From Polytrichum commune (Eukaryota; Streptophyta; Polytrichopsida; Polytrichales; Polytrichaceae), in contig OX485806.1 in NCBI GenBank assembly GCA_950295325.1, positions 34,412,001-34,476,000 of the forward strand: DNA of 64,000 nt. Reading direction: 5' to 3'. Positions 24,838 to 35,620 of this stretch are shown in pieces. The notes beneath the pieces are model-generated. The model searched no databases and was not told the origin of the DNA. It was given only the letters and a program-made list of their open reading frames with translations. The translations under genes and the position numbers were made by a program. The stretch's first letter is position 1, and the number at the start of each line of letters is the position of its first letter.

Positions 24838-25283
24838 AAACACGCAATTAAGGTAGGAAAACGGTGAAAATCAGCAGATTCGGCCAGAAAGAGTGGCTTG
24901 AGAATCGGTGCAGAATTTTTAGAGATGGAGTAGAGGAAATGATGAAGAAGCAAGTTGTTTCGTAATTTGATTTTCTATAATAATCAATTACGTTTTTTCA
25001 AAGAGGAAAGTAAGTCAAACCTCCTGGTACAGTAGAGTGTCCCTACTTTGAACATCAAAATATCTTACTATGCATACAAATGCACACAAAACGGTTAACT
25101 CAACGGCATTCAAAAGTGATCTCAAGCGATGTGAAACATGACCTATCTGGCCAATAATTACATCCAACCTATCATTGCATCCTTTTTGGGCCATCACTTT
25201 TACAATTAACAATTTTGGGTCCACACAAGAATCACTTCTAGTTTAGTGCACCAATAGTGGTCATTCACCGTTTTCCATTTTTA
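24838..25283 (+). repeat. Dispersed repeat R4, copy 2
   Basis: The most compact uninterrupted plus-strand copy. It has AGGTAGGAAAACGGTGAAAA at the left and AGTGCACCAATAGTGGTCAT, then TCACCGTTTT, at the right. It serves as the reference for the empty site of the nested MITE in copy 1. It has no coding potential. Confidence 0.7.
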
Positions 25284-26793
25284 TACCTTTGGGGAGCCCT
25301 CCATCTTGGGCGGGGCAGCTCATCTTGAGTCAGAGCCCACCAAAGCCTAGGCATACCCCCGGTATAATTAGGAAGCAATCAATAAGACAACGACACCTAT
25401 TATCTGACATGGGATAAAGTAGGATATCGGAGTATCTGATATTAAAGTAATCTCTTGGCGGGCCGGAGGAGGGTCGCCATATGAACCATTTATGGCGGGG
25501 GAAGGCCTTTACTATACCCGGGCCGGTTCTAAATTATGCCGGACCGGACATTGGTGGGGCTCAATTTATGCCGGTGCCGCCACCAGAGAACCCGGGATGC
25601 CCCATTTTTGGCGTTGGCATGCCCTATGCCCGGTCTGGTGGGGACGCCCTTATGATGTATATTCTTACAGTCACTAACCCTAGAACACTCAAATACAAGT
25701 GTCCAAATATTTGCTCTGTTGGATTAGGCACCTCCACCTTAGATTGGGCACCCAGATGACACATGTGATACAACAAGATTATACTATGTTCTCATACTAT
25801 ATTAACATTTCTAGGTTCTTATGTGATCACTTCCTCAAGAGAAAGAGAATCTTTACAATGACCTCATGTAAGTTCTTACATCTCAACTCCAATTTGAAGA
25901 TTTAAAATGACAATCTGCGTGACTTGCAATTGCTAATCAGATGACACAAATTCCCTTTCGATCAAGTGATCAAAGTTGCATGTGGAGTTGGAAGCGCCCA
26001 CAATAGGGCCACAAACTTAAAGCTACAAGCTTAGAGGTGAAACACCCCCAATCCTGCAATGTAGAAACTGGAACATGATTTTTTGACTCAGAATTGGTGC
26101 GTAAGGTCTTGCAAATACAGCTTTGATCAGGCAGTGTGCTCCCTTTGTACTGTCCCCCTACATCCACATACCTCTAAATGGCTCCACATAGTAATCTCAG
26201 AATCTAAGAGACTCTCAATCCTACATGTCTAAGTCATGCTTTAGTTTTAGAATGAAGCCAAGTGAAAAACACCTACAAAGTGGATTCTTATGAGAGGTCT
26301 ACTTCTGTTTCATAATGATACTGACACCACATTTTTAGAGAAGAAAATTCAGGTTTTAGGCACAGAATTTGGGGTAGAAGTCTAGGTCCCAACAATCACA
26401 TGGGCATCATCGTCCTGGTCTGAATTTCCAAATTTAGGTCTCCTTACTGGAACTATAGATGTGTTTCGAAATTCTGTGAGGCTGAACCTGCTCTGGTCAA
26501 CAGAGATCATGGACATTGCACTAAACTATTTACAGCAAGGAGTTCCCACCTTGCCCATGGTGACATGGATCACACAGTTCTGCACTCTCCAAAACATTTA
26601 ACCCTAAGCTGCTACATACAATGCTATACATAATGCGTCATACAAGTGTTGTGAAGAAGCCAGGGATTTAGCTATATATCTGAGATCACCGTGGGAAATT
26701 CAACTCTTGCTTATTAATAGTGATAAAAAAAACGAGTTACCCTAACAACATATGTTGACATCAAGGATTACAAAAAACTTTCGTCTAGACTAA
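25284..26793. other. Intergenic, with a GC-rich island at 25440-25660
   Basis: Between about 25440 and 25660 the composition changes abruptly to GC-rich, with several GCCGG words (GGCGGGCCGG, CCCGGGCCGG, GCCGGACCGG). A 92-codon plus-strand frame covers it but resembles no family I know. From about 26300 to 26793 the sequence may include the 3'UTR of the minus-strand gene that ends at 26794. Confidence 0.4.
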
Positions 26794-28524
26794 CTACTTC
26801 ACCTTCCTTCGGCCCTCCTCCAAGCCAAGGCCAATTGATTTTCTTGCATTCTGGATTCCTTTGGGATCTGCAAATCACAATTAATTACATTTATAAGCAT
26901 CTCAAATATCCAGAAGCCATGCTTGTCAAGGTCTACTCAATCCAGTTTCACACAAAACAAGATGGGGTGGAAACTGGTTTTTCTGTAATTTAAGTGCAGT
27001 ACTGCACATGATAACTTCTTGTGCAAAGGCTGCTCTTACCAGCAACTTCACCTTACCTGTTTAGTTGCAAATAATTACCTCCAATCTCACATTGTCAAGC
27101 AAATATTCACAATCTCATTTTCATACCAGAAAGTGAAGTTATTATTCTCATGATTCATTCTTCTCTTCCCAGATACAGGAGGACACAACATAGAACACAA
27201 GTAGTTGAGGTAATTTAGCTGCTTACAATCCAGGGACATCTATAGGAAAAGAGTGGAAAGAATTACCAGGTATAAGAAAAACAATGAGCTCCTCTATCAA
27301 GCACTAAACATTGGTATTAGTTGGAGGACAAGTGATAGACTCACCAAAGAACTGTGTGAAAATACGTGTGAAAAAGCCAAGGTTGCGGGCAATGCTTTGC
27401 CCTAGTTGGGGAGGAAGAGGCTTAAGGAGGGTGTCAAGGCTGAATGCTCTTCTCACAAACTGCACAATCATTCAAGTTCATAGCGTGAGGAAAATTCTGC
27501 TGCATTTTCAGTCAAGAAACCAAAATAAAAAAGTACTGTGTCTTTCAGGTGCTTTGACCCTACTCATGACTTCACCCAAATGACATCCAAAAAACGATCT
27601 GAAACCTAAAACCTAGTATAACTTGCTCATGAAAGTGGGCATGATGAATCTACACTATTCAGTAGGTTTGTCAAGCACAGAGATTCTGAAGAAGGACTAC
27701 AAGCAAACCATCACCAATCTCATTTATAAACTTGGTATGGACCTTTTCATACATGTAATCTGCAAAGTGACAACCAAGGCCTCAACAACTCCATAAATTC
27801 ACAAAGACTTGGCACATAGAATCTTAAGGGAAACTATGTGGAAGAAGCATCCCAGTCAAAAGGTATTGAGTGTCACTGCTAGTTTTTCATTATCCCATGT
27901 TTCTACGTTGGACCAATTATAGCCAAAAACTGAAGTACCATTGGGCACCCCTCATTTCCCATAAGGAGATGACAGCCTTCATTGCAAAGAGAAAAAATTC
28001 AAGAATTCGGTGATGGATTGCTTCAACCAAAAACACACAATGGTTCTGATGTCCTCCCTCTCGACATGGGTGATAGGGACAATAGATTATTCAGATATAA
28101 AGACCTCTCCCTCCTTCTCCCAACTCATCCCAAACTAGTACTTCAAAAAACCAGCTTTTCCCTTCCCAGATACTATCTATGATACCCACGACAGAAACCT
28201 TGGAAAGTTGTACTTAGCCCACACTTAAAAGCGACTCAACATAACTCCCTAGTTCTGAAAAAGTTCGGACCCCTGACACAATAGAAGCACCTGAAAATTT
28301 CGCTGAAATGCCATCGTAAGATCCTCATCAAATTCAAACATATTTGGCTTTCCAGTTTCGAGCTGAGGCAATCCCCTCTTTTGAGCCGGAGGTGCATACA
28401 TGGTGGCATCTTTGCCCTTCTCTTTCACAGCCTTCATCTTCAGGTGCTCATACTTCTCCTTCTTGGGAGCCGGCTGCCTCCATGGTGGCACGTATGCATC
28501 TTTGCCTTTGCTGCTGCTTGCCAT
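26794..28524 (-). CDS. Conserved-looking 140-aa protein of unknown function, 3 coding exons
   Basis: Coding exons read on the minus strand: 28524-28291 (78 codons, phase 0), 27459-27345 (38 codons plus 1 base) and 26867-26794 (closing the split Asp codon, ending TAG). Donors GTGCTT and GTGAGT and acceptors GTGCAG and TTGCAG fit exactly. The product is basic. The N-terminal half is hydrophilic, with YVPPWRQPAPKKE (residues 11-23), KGKDATMYAPPAQKRG and a GKPNMFEFDED acidic patch (58-68). The C-terminal half has RRAFSLDTLLKPLPPQ and ARNLGFFTRIFTQFFDP (about 102-118), followed by a charged tail ending in KVK. I see no signal peptide or clear membrane helix. I do not recognise the family by name; the clean splicing and codon structure argue that it is real. 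A start at the Met eight codons upstream is less likely because an acceptor (GGCAG) lies three bases before the chosen ATG. Confidence 0.78.
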
Positions 28525-29404
28525 TTTCTGCCAATTAGGTAAGAGCATCGTGTAAATAACAGCTTGTGACTCGCATAGAGAATTTCACCTTATTCACACT
28601 AGAGCTTCATCTTGTTGAATTCCACATCCAAGTACAATAAACCATTCACAGAGTACACTAGAATTCCTTCCACCTCATTTCCACTTCTGGATAGGTGCTG
28701 GCCGGCTTGGCCACGCCCATTCAAGGTGAACACCTTTGAAAGAAGGCGGTACTCTTTCGGGACCCTCTAATTCTCGTGATGGTCGTTTCGATTTTACATA
28801 TAGAATCAGACCAACTCGAAGGTGAAGTAGCACTATAATTGAAGCTGGTGGCAACATCCGAGTCATCTTTCTTCATGAACGTGTAACTCAGTATTATAGA
28901 TCTCCAACTTAAACAATAACACCACTATTGTTAACTTCGACCAAAAAAAACCCTCCAACTTGCTGCGTTGAACATCTAAAACCTCTGCATCCACTTTCCA
29001 CAACTGCAGTCCATAGACATAACTATTTCGAAAGGAAGTCGCCACGGAAAGTCAGTGAATTCCAGACCTATTCCTGTAAGCTACGTCACCACACAAATTG
29101 CAGAAATGCAGTACACGATAAAGTAAAATAAAAACTGTAAAACCCTCCACCTCATAATCGACCGCAAACACAGAATCCTCCCCCAATTACAATTCTCCAT
29201 CCTAATTCAAGCTCTTCAAGATGGATCATACAATGTATCGTCCGTAGAGAATGACCTCCACACAGCCACTGGCAAATTGGAGGAACGAAGCCCTTACCAC
29301 AAATTCCACCAAAACAATTCCGAAAGAATCACCAAATCCTTCACGTTTCCTCTCGAATAACACAATCCAAGTGAGGAGAGAGGAAAACAGTACCAATAAC
29401 ATAC

Positions 29405-29480
29405 CTGTATTCAACGATTTCCCGGAGTCCTACACAGAGACGAAGGATCTCCCCTGCAGAGCTTTCGAAGTGTGAAATGG
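29405..29480 (-). other. Probable 5'UTR exon of the 140-aa gene
   Basis: On the minus strand a donor (TACAG followed by GTATGTTATT) ends at 29405. The matching acceptor TAATTGGCAG lies three bases before the start codon at 28524, so a leader intron of 877 bases (28528-29404) is likely. The upstream end of the exon is a guess. Confidence 0.45.
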
Positions 29481-29584
29481 TGGAGGAATCTGAGAAACCC
29501 TAGAGTGCCTGTTGCTAACTACAAGCGGATGATGCTACGGATGGGGTTGCGCGACATTAGGCCAAGTAGCATTAGGCTCAAAAG

Positions 29585-29670
29585 GCTAGCGGATGAAGCA
29601 AAGCGGATGAAAACGCGGATGAAAACGCGGATGAACGAAGAAAAAGAAAAGAAAAAGGATTATATAACGA
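29585..29670 (-). promoter_or_regulatory. Candidate promoter with GCGGATGA repeats and TATA-like box
   Basis: On the plus strand GCGGATGA occurs four times between about 29588 and 29636, the last three about 12 bases apart. At 29659-29667 the minus strand reads TTATATAAT. Both lie upstream of the probable 5'UTR exon of the 140-aa gene. Confidence 0.3.
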
Positions 29671-29754
29671 CAAACGAATGACACGGATGAGCCCCTGTTT
29701 TCATCCATTTCTGCAACCCGAGTACGTATGCTGCCTAGAGGGTTACCTACACCT

Positions 29755-30215
29755 AACCCCAACCCCAATATCTCAATATCGGATGACAATATAGGTTGGA
29801 GTTGGACACATTCCCACCCCAACCTCCATCCCGACTCAATAATTCAATATCTCAATATTGGATGGTTATGGGATGACATATGGTTCAAAACATTCTCACC
29901 CCAAAATTTCAATCCAATTTCAAACCTCAATATGATTGAGGTCGGCATGAATAACCTCCTCCGACTTCAATATGAAATCATCTATTCAAGCCTTTTATTC
30001 AAACCATAGTTAGCCCGGGGTTATTCAAGTCAATCTCAAAGGTCTTATTAAGGTTTTGAAGTTGGATTGAGGTTGGGTTGGGGATGACCTCAATACCGGA
30101 TGTCATCCAATACCCATCCTCTATTGAGATATTGAAGTCAGAATTGAGGTTGGGATGGGAATGAGGCACATCCCCAGCCTATATTGTCATCCAGTATTGG
30201 GGTATTGAGATTAAG
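29755..30215. mobile_element. Foldback MITE, about 460 bp
   Basis: The left arm has CCCCAATATCTCAATATCGG and ATGACAATATAGG; the right arm has CCTATATTGTCAT and CCAGTATTGGGGTATTGAG, its inverse. Further inverted pairs inside (CCCACCCCAACCTC / GAGGTTGGGATGGG and others) make it nearly self-complementary. It separates the 140-aa gene from the 3' side of the DMP-like gene. Confidence 0.75.
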
Positions 30216-30977
30216 GGTGGCAGTCGGGGAGTGGCCTTGCTCTTTTGAGGCACGGAGGATGAAGCTGAATGTTGAATTCTTTCTAAATCAGAGCACACAA
30301 CCCAAAAAGAAGGTCAGAGATCCGCATCGACATTTTAATCACGGAGACATCTGGAAATTGTTCAATTGAGAAGGCCCATTCTAACACAGCAAGTGATAAC
30401 AAGACTGATATTCTTGGAGTTTTTGCTTAATTTAAATGTCGATGTAATCTCTGGCTGTTCATCTGTTGTTCTTTGCTTTGTGATGCTTTGCAGGGATCAG
30501 CTATAATTTGTAGGTGCTGATGCAAGTTCATCACATAGTTGTTCTCTTGCTTGAAGCAATTCGTTGTTCTGTTTTGCACCTTAACGGAGCGTCTCGAAAG
30601 ACTACTCGTATTTGCCGACCCGTCAACTAAGCTTATGAGGATCTTAGCAGTCTGCGAAATCTGACCTCCTAAAGGTATGTGGCATATGATATTATTTTGC
30701 AAGTAACAGGTTCATAATCAGAGGGTGACAACTTCACTACATCAGTAAAGCCATGGTGTTTAATGCTTGTATGCAAGTGTTGACTCTTTCAGCAAAGAAC
30801 ACATGAGGTGATTACATTCAATGAGTCTTACATATTACATCTGCAGTAAGGCTGGAATTCACAAAAGTGTAAATCGCAACAAATTGGTGAGTCGGATCCA
30901 CCCAAGTAGACTACCTACTCCGCCTATGGAAAGAATTAGACTACAAAAAATTCCTGTAATTTAGCAAGACGATGATT
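30216..30977. other. 3' flank of the DMP-like gene
   Basis: No separate gene is recognised. On the minus strand this is directly downstream of the stop codon at 30978 and probably carries the 3'UTR. Confidence 0.4.
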
Positions 30978-32710
30978 TCAAAATTTTCTCTTCAGCTGCA
31001 TTTGCACGCTCAAGGGACCGGCCTTGAAATCACCTCTGCCTTCAGTCTCGGATTCACTCGTCATCTCCTCGGAGATGGAGTCAATAATCTCCTCCGAAGC
31101 GGCTCTTGAGTTTGCTCCTCTTACTGGAGATATTGTTCCCGCGACGATCTCTGACGTTGCTGTTGTTGCCAACTGAGAGGTTGACGGCACCATCGTTGAA
31201 GCTTGCGCTACAACCTCTCTTGCCGTTGGGACTTGAGACGTAGTTTCACGCAGGCGATCGATATTCTGTTGTGAGATTGAGGCTGCGGCATCTACAACCT
31301 CTTCGATGACAAGCTGGTTCCCGTTGTCTCTCCAACTCTGTGATGACTGGCCATTTAGTTGTTGCGCAGGCCTTGAGTCAATTAGCGCGTTGATCGTCAT
31401 CGAAACCGGAGGCTGGATGTTGTACAACGCAGCACCAAATTGCACGGGCGTTTGGGATGGAGGAATGGACGCTAACCGGCGGATATGATTTTCCACCACC
31501 TGTTGGGCAGTCTGCATTGGCTGCTGGAACTGAGACGATGCTAGGAGGCTGGCTACCATGTCCGCTGGATGGTAGGCATTATTAGCTTGCAGTTGAGCTC
31601 CATTCATACTTTGAGCCAGTGCTGATTGTTGCATTGGCAACTGGCTTTCTTCTAGTCCACTTAAGGTTTTCTTTCCTTGCTGGAGCAGCTGGGATGCAAC
31701 GTCCACTGCGACGGATCCCATAGGTTGAATTGCATTCTGGTATTGTTGCTGCTTCCTTGCCAATTCGTCATGCACGTGGTTCAAGCCTTGAGCCATGGCT
31801 AGATCCGCTCCTTGATGCAACTTCATGCTGACCCCTCGGGCCATGCCCCGAGCGAGAGAGTTGACAAACTGAGAGTTGACATCGTTGATGGCTTTCTGGT
31901 TCACTTCATTGTGCACTTGGTTTAATCCTTCGGAACCTTGGCGGACCAATGTGGCAACGTCTGCGGCGACCGAAGTAGCTGGCGTGGAAAACGCTCGTAG
32001 TTGACCTTGCATCTCTTGCGCCAACTCTGACTTCTGTTTGCTTAGCTCGTCTCTCACATTGATTGCGGCTTGGGATCCCTGTTTCGCAAAGGACGTGACG
32101 TCTTGTGCAAGAGAAGATGCCGGTTGCGCAAAACTGTTTATGCTTTGGGCGAGGGCTGCCTTCTGCTTTGACAACTCATCTTGCACTCCAGCCATGCCGT
32201 GATCAGCACCTTGCTGCAGGATGTTTCCAGCCTCCCGAGCAATTGACGATGTAAGGTTTGCGCTCAAAGTCCCTCGTACCACTTGATCCTGGATCTCATT
32301 CAATGTTTGAGAACCGTTCTGAATCAAGGTTGCGACACCCTGAGCAATGGATGACCCTGGGCGATATAATGTCTGCAATTGTGTAGTCAGGCCTTGTGAA
32401 AGAGCTGCCTGTCTACTCGCCAAATCATCGTGGACCTCACTCACAGACTTACCTCCTTGTTGAATAAGACTTCCCATGTCTTTTACGAGCGCAGTTGCTG
32501 AATCTTGGTTGAAGTGTGGAAAGACATGGTTTCCCATGCCAGCTTGAGTGAGTAGATTCACTGTTTGCTGGTTAAGGAAGTCGCCGGAGGGATATTGCGG
32601 TGAATTAGGAAAGCCTGGAATATTATACCCAGCTTGCATCAATGCTTGGCCTGTTGCTAGAGCCATTGCAGAGGCTTCAGATCCAGCCGAATGCAAGGTC
32701 GCGGGTACGC
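30978..32710 (-). repeat. Internal protein repeats in exon 4 of the DMP-like gene
   Basis: Exon 4 encodes about seven degenerate repeats of 40-50 residues. Typical words are LVKDMGSLIQQG / VHDDLASRQAALSQG, VATLIQNGSQTLNEIQDQV, GNILQQGADHGMAGVQDEL / SKQKAALAQS, VTSFAKQGSQAAINVRDEL / SKQKSELAQ and VATLVRQGSEGLNQVHNEV. They are rich in Ala, Gln, Ser and Leu with heptad-like hydrophobic spacing, as in amphipathic helices of LEA or apolipoprotein type. That last comparison is about composition, not homology. Confidence 0.65.
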
Positions 32711-35273
32711 CTGAGAGAGGAACGACATCAACGAAAGACAGGATCAGCGCCACCTTCACCATTTGTCATAGCATCGTGAAACTTCACTGAGAAGAACCAG
32801 TATTGATCAATTAATTTCTCACCTGAGAGTTGTTGCGACAGCTGAGCCGCATGTAAAGCTTGAGCTGCCTGCTGGTATAGCCCATTCACGTCTTTGGATG
32901 AAAGGGAGGAACCGGCAGACTGCAACATCGAATTTGCACGGGTGAGGGCCATGGACGATTGTTTTTGGAGACTTGTCATCATCGGTGCCGACGTTGCGGT
33001 TTGAATGTCTTGATGAATTTTAAGCGCAGCATCTTTGGCACCTTGAGTGTACGCATGAGCCGCGGCCGCCAATACTGGATGTGATTCATCATGACCTGCA
33101 TTCAACAATCCTTGTAGCATTGCCTCTGCTGTGGGCGACTTCGCCGCTTCTTGGAGAGTCAAAGGCACCTGAGGAAGAAATTAGGAGGAAAACTCAAATG
33201 TCTTTTATAAACTCAACCCATGGTGTCCTTCTAGAACCCTTAAAATCGCACGAATCTATAAAACTATCTTGTAGTAACAACTCTCATAGGCATAGCCTTC
33301 TCACAAGTTGCTAATTAATACCTAACTCACATCATCATCAAGTAAATTTGAAAAGAATCAAGGCCCGGCCCCTTTGATTAGTTTCTCAACATCTATTGAA
33401 ATTAGGCAGCAACCAACCTTCACGCTCCCAATACCCGCTATGGTATGGGCAGGAGTTGGTGAGAACTAACATTCCTTTATCTTTATTTCTTTCCTCACAG
33501 GGAAAAACTTAACGACAAGCTCCCATGCACGGGACTGCAGAGTTGCAATGCTGCTGGATCTACGTACCTCTTTGCTGAGTTGCGCAATAGCATTTCCAGC
33601 TCCTGGTCCCAACAGCTTATTTGCATCCTTTTCCAGCCCCCCTTCCACTTGCTGTGCCACAGTATGCGCCATCTTTGATGCCCCATGCTGAATCTGATCG
33701 GCATACTCGCCTAACAGACCAGTAGCGATACTCTTCATCCCTTCCGGATGATGTCCATTATGGCTGGCAGCAGCACCATGATTTGAGCCATTCAACAACT
33801 TCCCAAAAAAGTGAGTCACTTTATTACCGCCATCGTCGACATCGTCATGTTTCCCAGTATTTGGCTTCCCATCGTTATCTGGCGCTCCAGCTGCACCTCC
33901 ATTGTGTGTCGACGGCTTTGGGGGCAGCTGGGGGCCATGCACTACCCCCTTGGGGTCAGGCGGCTTGTAATTATCATTTTGCGATGCAACCCTGGGAGGC
34001 AACGGGTGCGCAATGCCGTTCCGAGCAGGTGGCGAGAATGCAAAAATGGCACTGATCACAAACCCCACAAGCAGGGGTAGAGTCTTCACCACCGTGCTGG
34101 AAATGTTGGGGTAGAAGCACGTGGATACTGGGCTTGTCAGGAGGGTTAGGGTTGCGAATGCCATCGCAGCTAGAATCGCGTGCAAGAAGTCTGTAAAGTT
34201 CAAGCAGTATTGCCTGCTGGCACTGGAATAGGTGGAACCCAGTATATATTGTTTTGGTTTTTCCGGCTCCACAGGCTTTAACAGGGCCGGTCGAGCTGAT
34301 TTCTTGTCGTCCTTGTATTTTCTCCGATCTTCAATATACTTTGCAAGGCTCCTCTCGTACAAACGCAAATCGGTAAATGAAGGGTCGCCCTTGAACGAAG
34401 GATTCCAGAGCCCACTCCGGGTAACGAGTCCATGGTATACCTTGCCGTTGAACTGCATCAACCCAATAGAATTAGGATTGGTTGGTGTTAATTAATTTTA
34501 GGCCACCAAGAGCCAGGAGGCCCAAGTGGGTTATCAAACCATTTCAGCATCATCTCCTCAAGCATTCCGATCATGCAGATCTAAGACTTAGATTGAGGGC
34601 GGGTAGGACGAGGGTCATGCTCTAGGAAGGTCATCTACTTCCCCAATCCTGGAACGCCACCTCTCAGGCGCCAAATGGTGATGGTTCCCTTTACGCTAGG
34701 GTTTGTAACATAGACTAATCAGTGAGAAATTTATTCGCGTACCTGGAGGGTGTCCGTAAAGCAGACCAGCATGCACGTGCTGGCCAGGATGACGAGCATG
34801 AGGCCTGTCATGATGATCTCCGTTTGTCCGCACTTGCCATCGTTCGTGGCCAACGGCGCCAGTGTCTGGAACATGAGAAATGTGTTGGCCGGCAGTAGTT
34901 TGGTGATGTTCCCCACGATATTGGTGTCCTTGGGCTCGTCTCGTACTGCGTCGTGGGGCTGGAGCCTCTTGTGGAATTTGTCCTCCTTCAGCTTCTTCTC
35001 CCTCTTCTTCTTCTCCCTCTCCTGGGCACCGGCGTCTTTAGTCCCCACCAAGCCCACACCCTCGCCCACCTTCTTGGCGGAGTCTATCATTGCGTTCCCT
35101 GCGCCCAGGAACGCACTGCTAAGGCTTTCATTTGCCTTGGAGACGGCGTTGCTGATGCCTTCACTAATCGATGGCCGCCCTCCAGTTGGTGCATGCTGAT
35201 CAGCATCCTCCTCTTGCTGCCCGCCTTTCTCAAGATCATCTTTGCTGGGTTTCTTGTGACCAGACTCACCCAT
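30978..35273 (-). CDS. DMP (DUF679) membrane protein with a long repeat tail, 4 exons, 1164 aa
   Basis: Exons: 35273-34743, 34452-33568, 33168-32823 and 32710-30978. Donors are GTACGC, GTACGT and GTGAGA; acceptors all end in CAG; every junction keeps the frame. Residues 1-120 are hydrophilic with a KEK-rich stretch. Residues about 125-320 are a DMP core with four membrane segments: LLPANTFLMFQTLAP (126-140), TGLMLVILASTCMLVCF (156-172), a span around 264-283 and a span around 301-316, with the family's NGKVYHGLVT and CFYP positions. DMP proteins are plant endomembrane or plasma-membrane proteins of about 200-250 residues, linked to membrane remodelling and, for DMP8/9, to gamete fusion. Here an extra loop of about 45 residues separates TM2 and TM3. 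After a Pro/Gly/Asp-rich linker (328-400) comes a tail with about seven repeats (658-980), each with AxxVAxLxxQG and VxDELxxxKxxLAQ words. The end is acidic, then LKRKF. Separate DMP and tail genes are possible but no second start or stop is needed. Confidence 0.8.
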
Positions 35274-35350
35274 GACGATCGATACTGCTGATGAAAGTAC
35301 TTGCTAATGGGAGTTCCAGAAAAGTGACGATCGATATCCCTAAGTATCGA
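35274..35350 (-). promoter_or_regulatory. ATCGATCGTCA repeats at the start codon of the DMP-like gene
   Basis: On the minus strand TATCGATCGTCA overlaps the ATG at 35273 and occurs again about 55 bases upstream. An inverted CGATCGATACTTA lies a few bases further. They fall in the presumed leader and could be a binding site or an RNA feature. Confidence 0.35.
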
Positions 35351-35612
35351 TCGAATGAGTAAAGGCTCAACTGTCGTCACGCCTTTAGATCGTCTGTCTC
35401 AACGGATTTATGTGACGAAGAAGATAATCTCAGTCGAAGCTGAAATAGAACTTCCAAGAAGGTTAAAGGTGCAACTTTATGACATGAAACATGAGGTCAA
35501 GTTCGTGATGGAGACATTTTAGCAGAATGCAACATTCCGCCAAATCAGTTGACCTCTTGTTATTTAATTTACAGCACCTACTTCATGAGGAACCGTGCAG
35601 AAATCACAAAAC

Positions 35613-35620
35613 TATATATA
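35613..35620 (-). promoter_or_regulatory. Candidate TATA box of the DMP-like gene
   Basis: The minus strand reads AGTATATATAGTT. A start of transcription about 30 bases downstream would give a leader of roughly 310 nucleotides before the ATG at 35273. Confidence 0.4.

Noticed and set aside
31306-31488. Plus-strand frames opposite the DMP-like gene (also at 33783-34080 and 34750-35291)
   Set aside because: They are antisense shadows of the coding exons.
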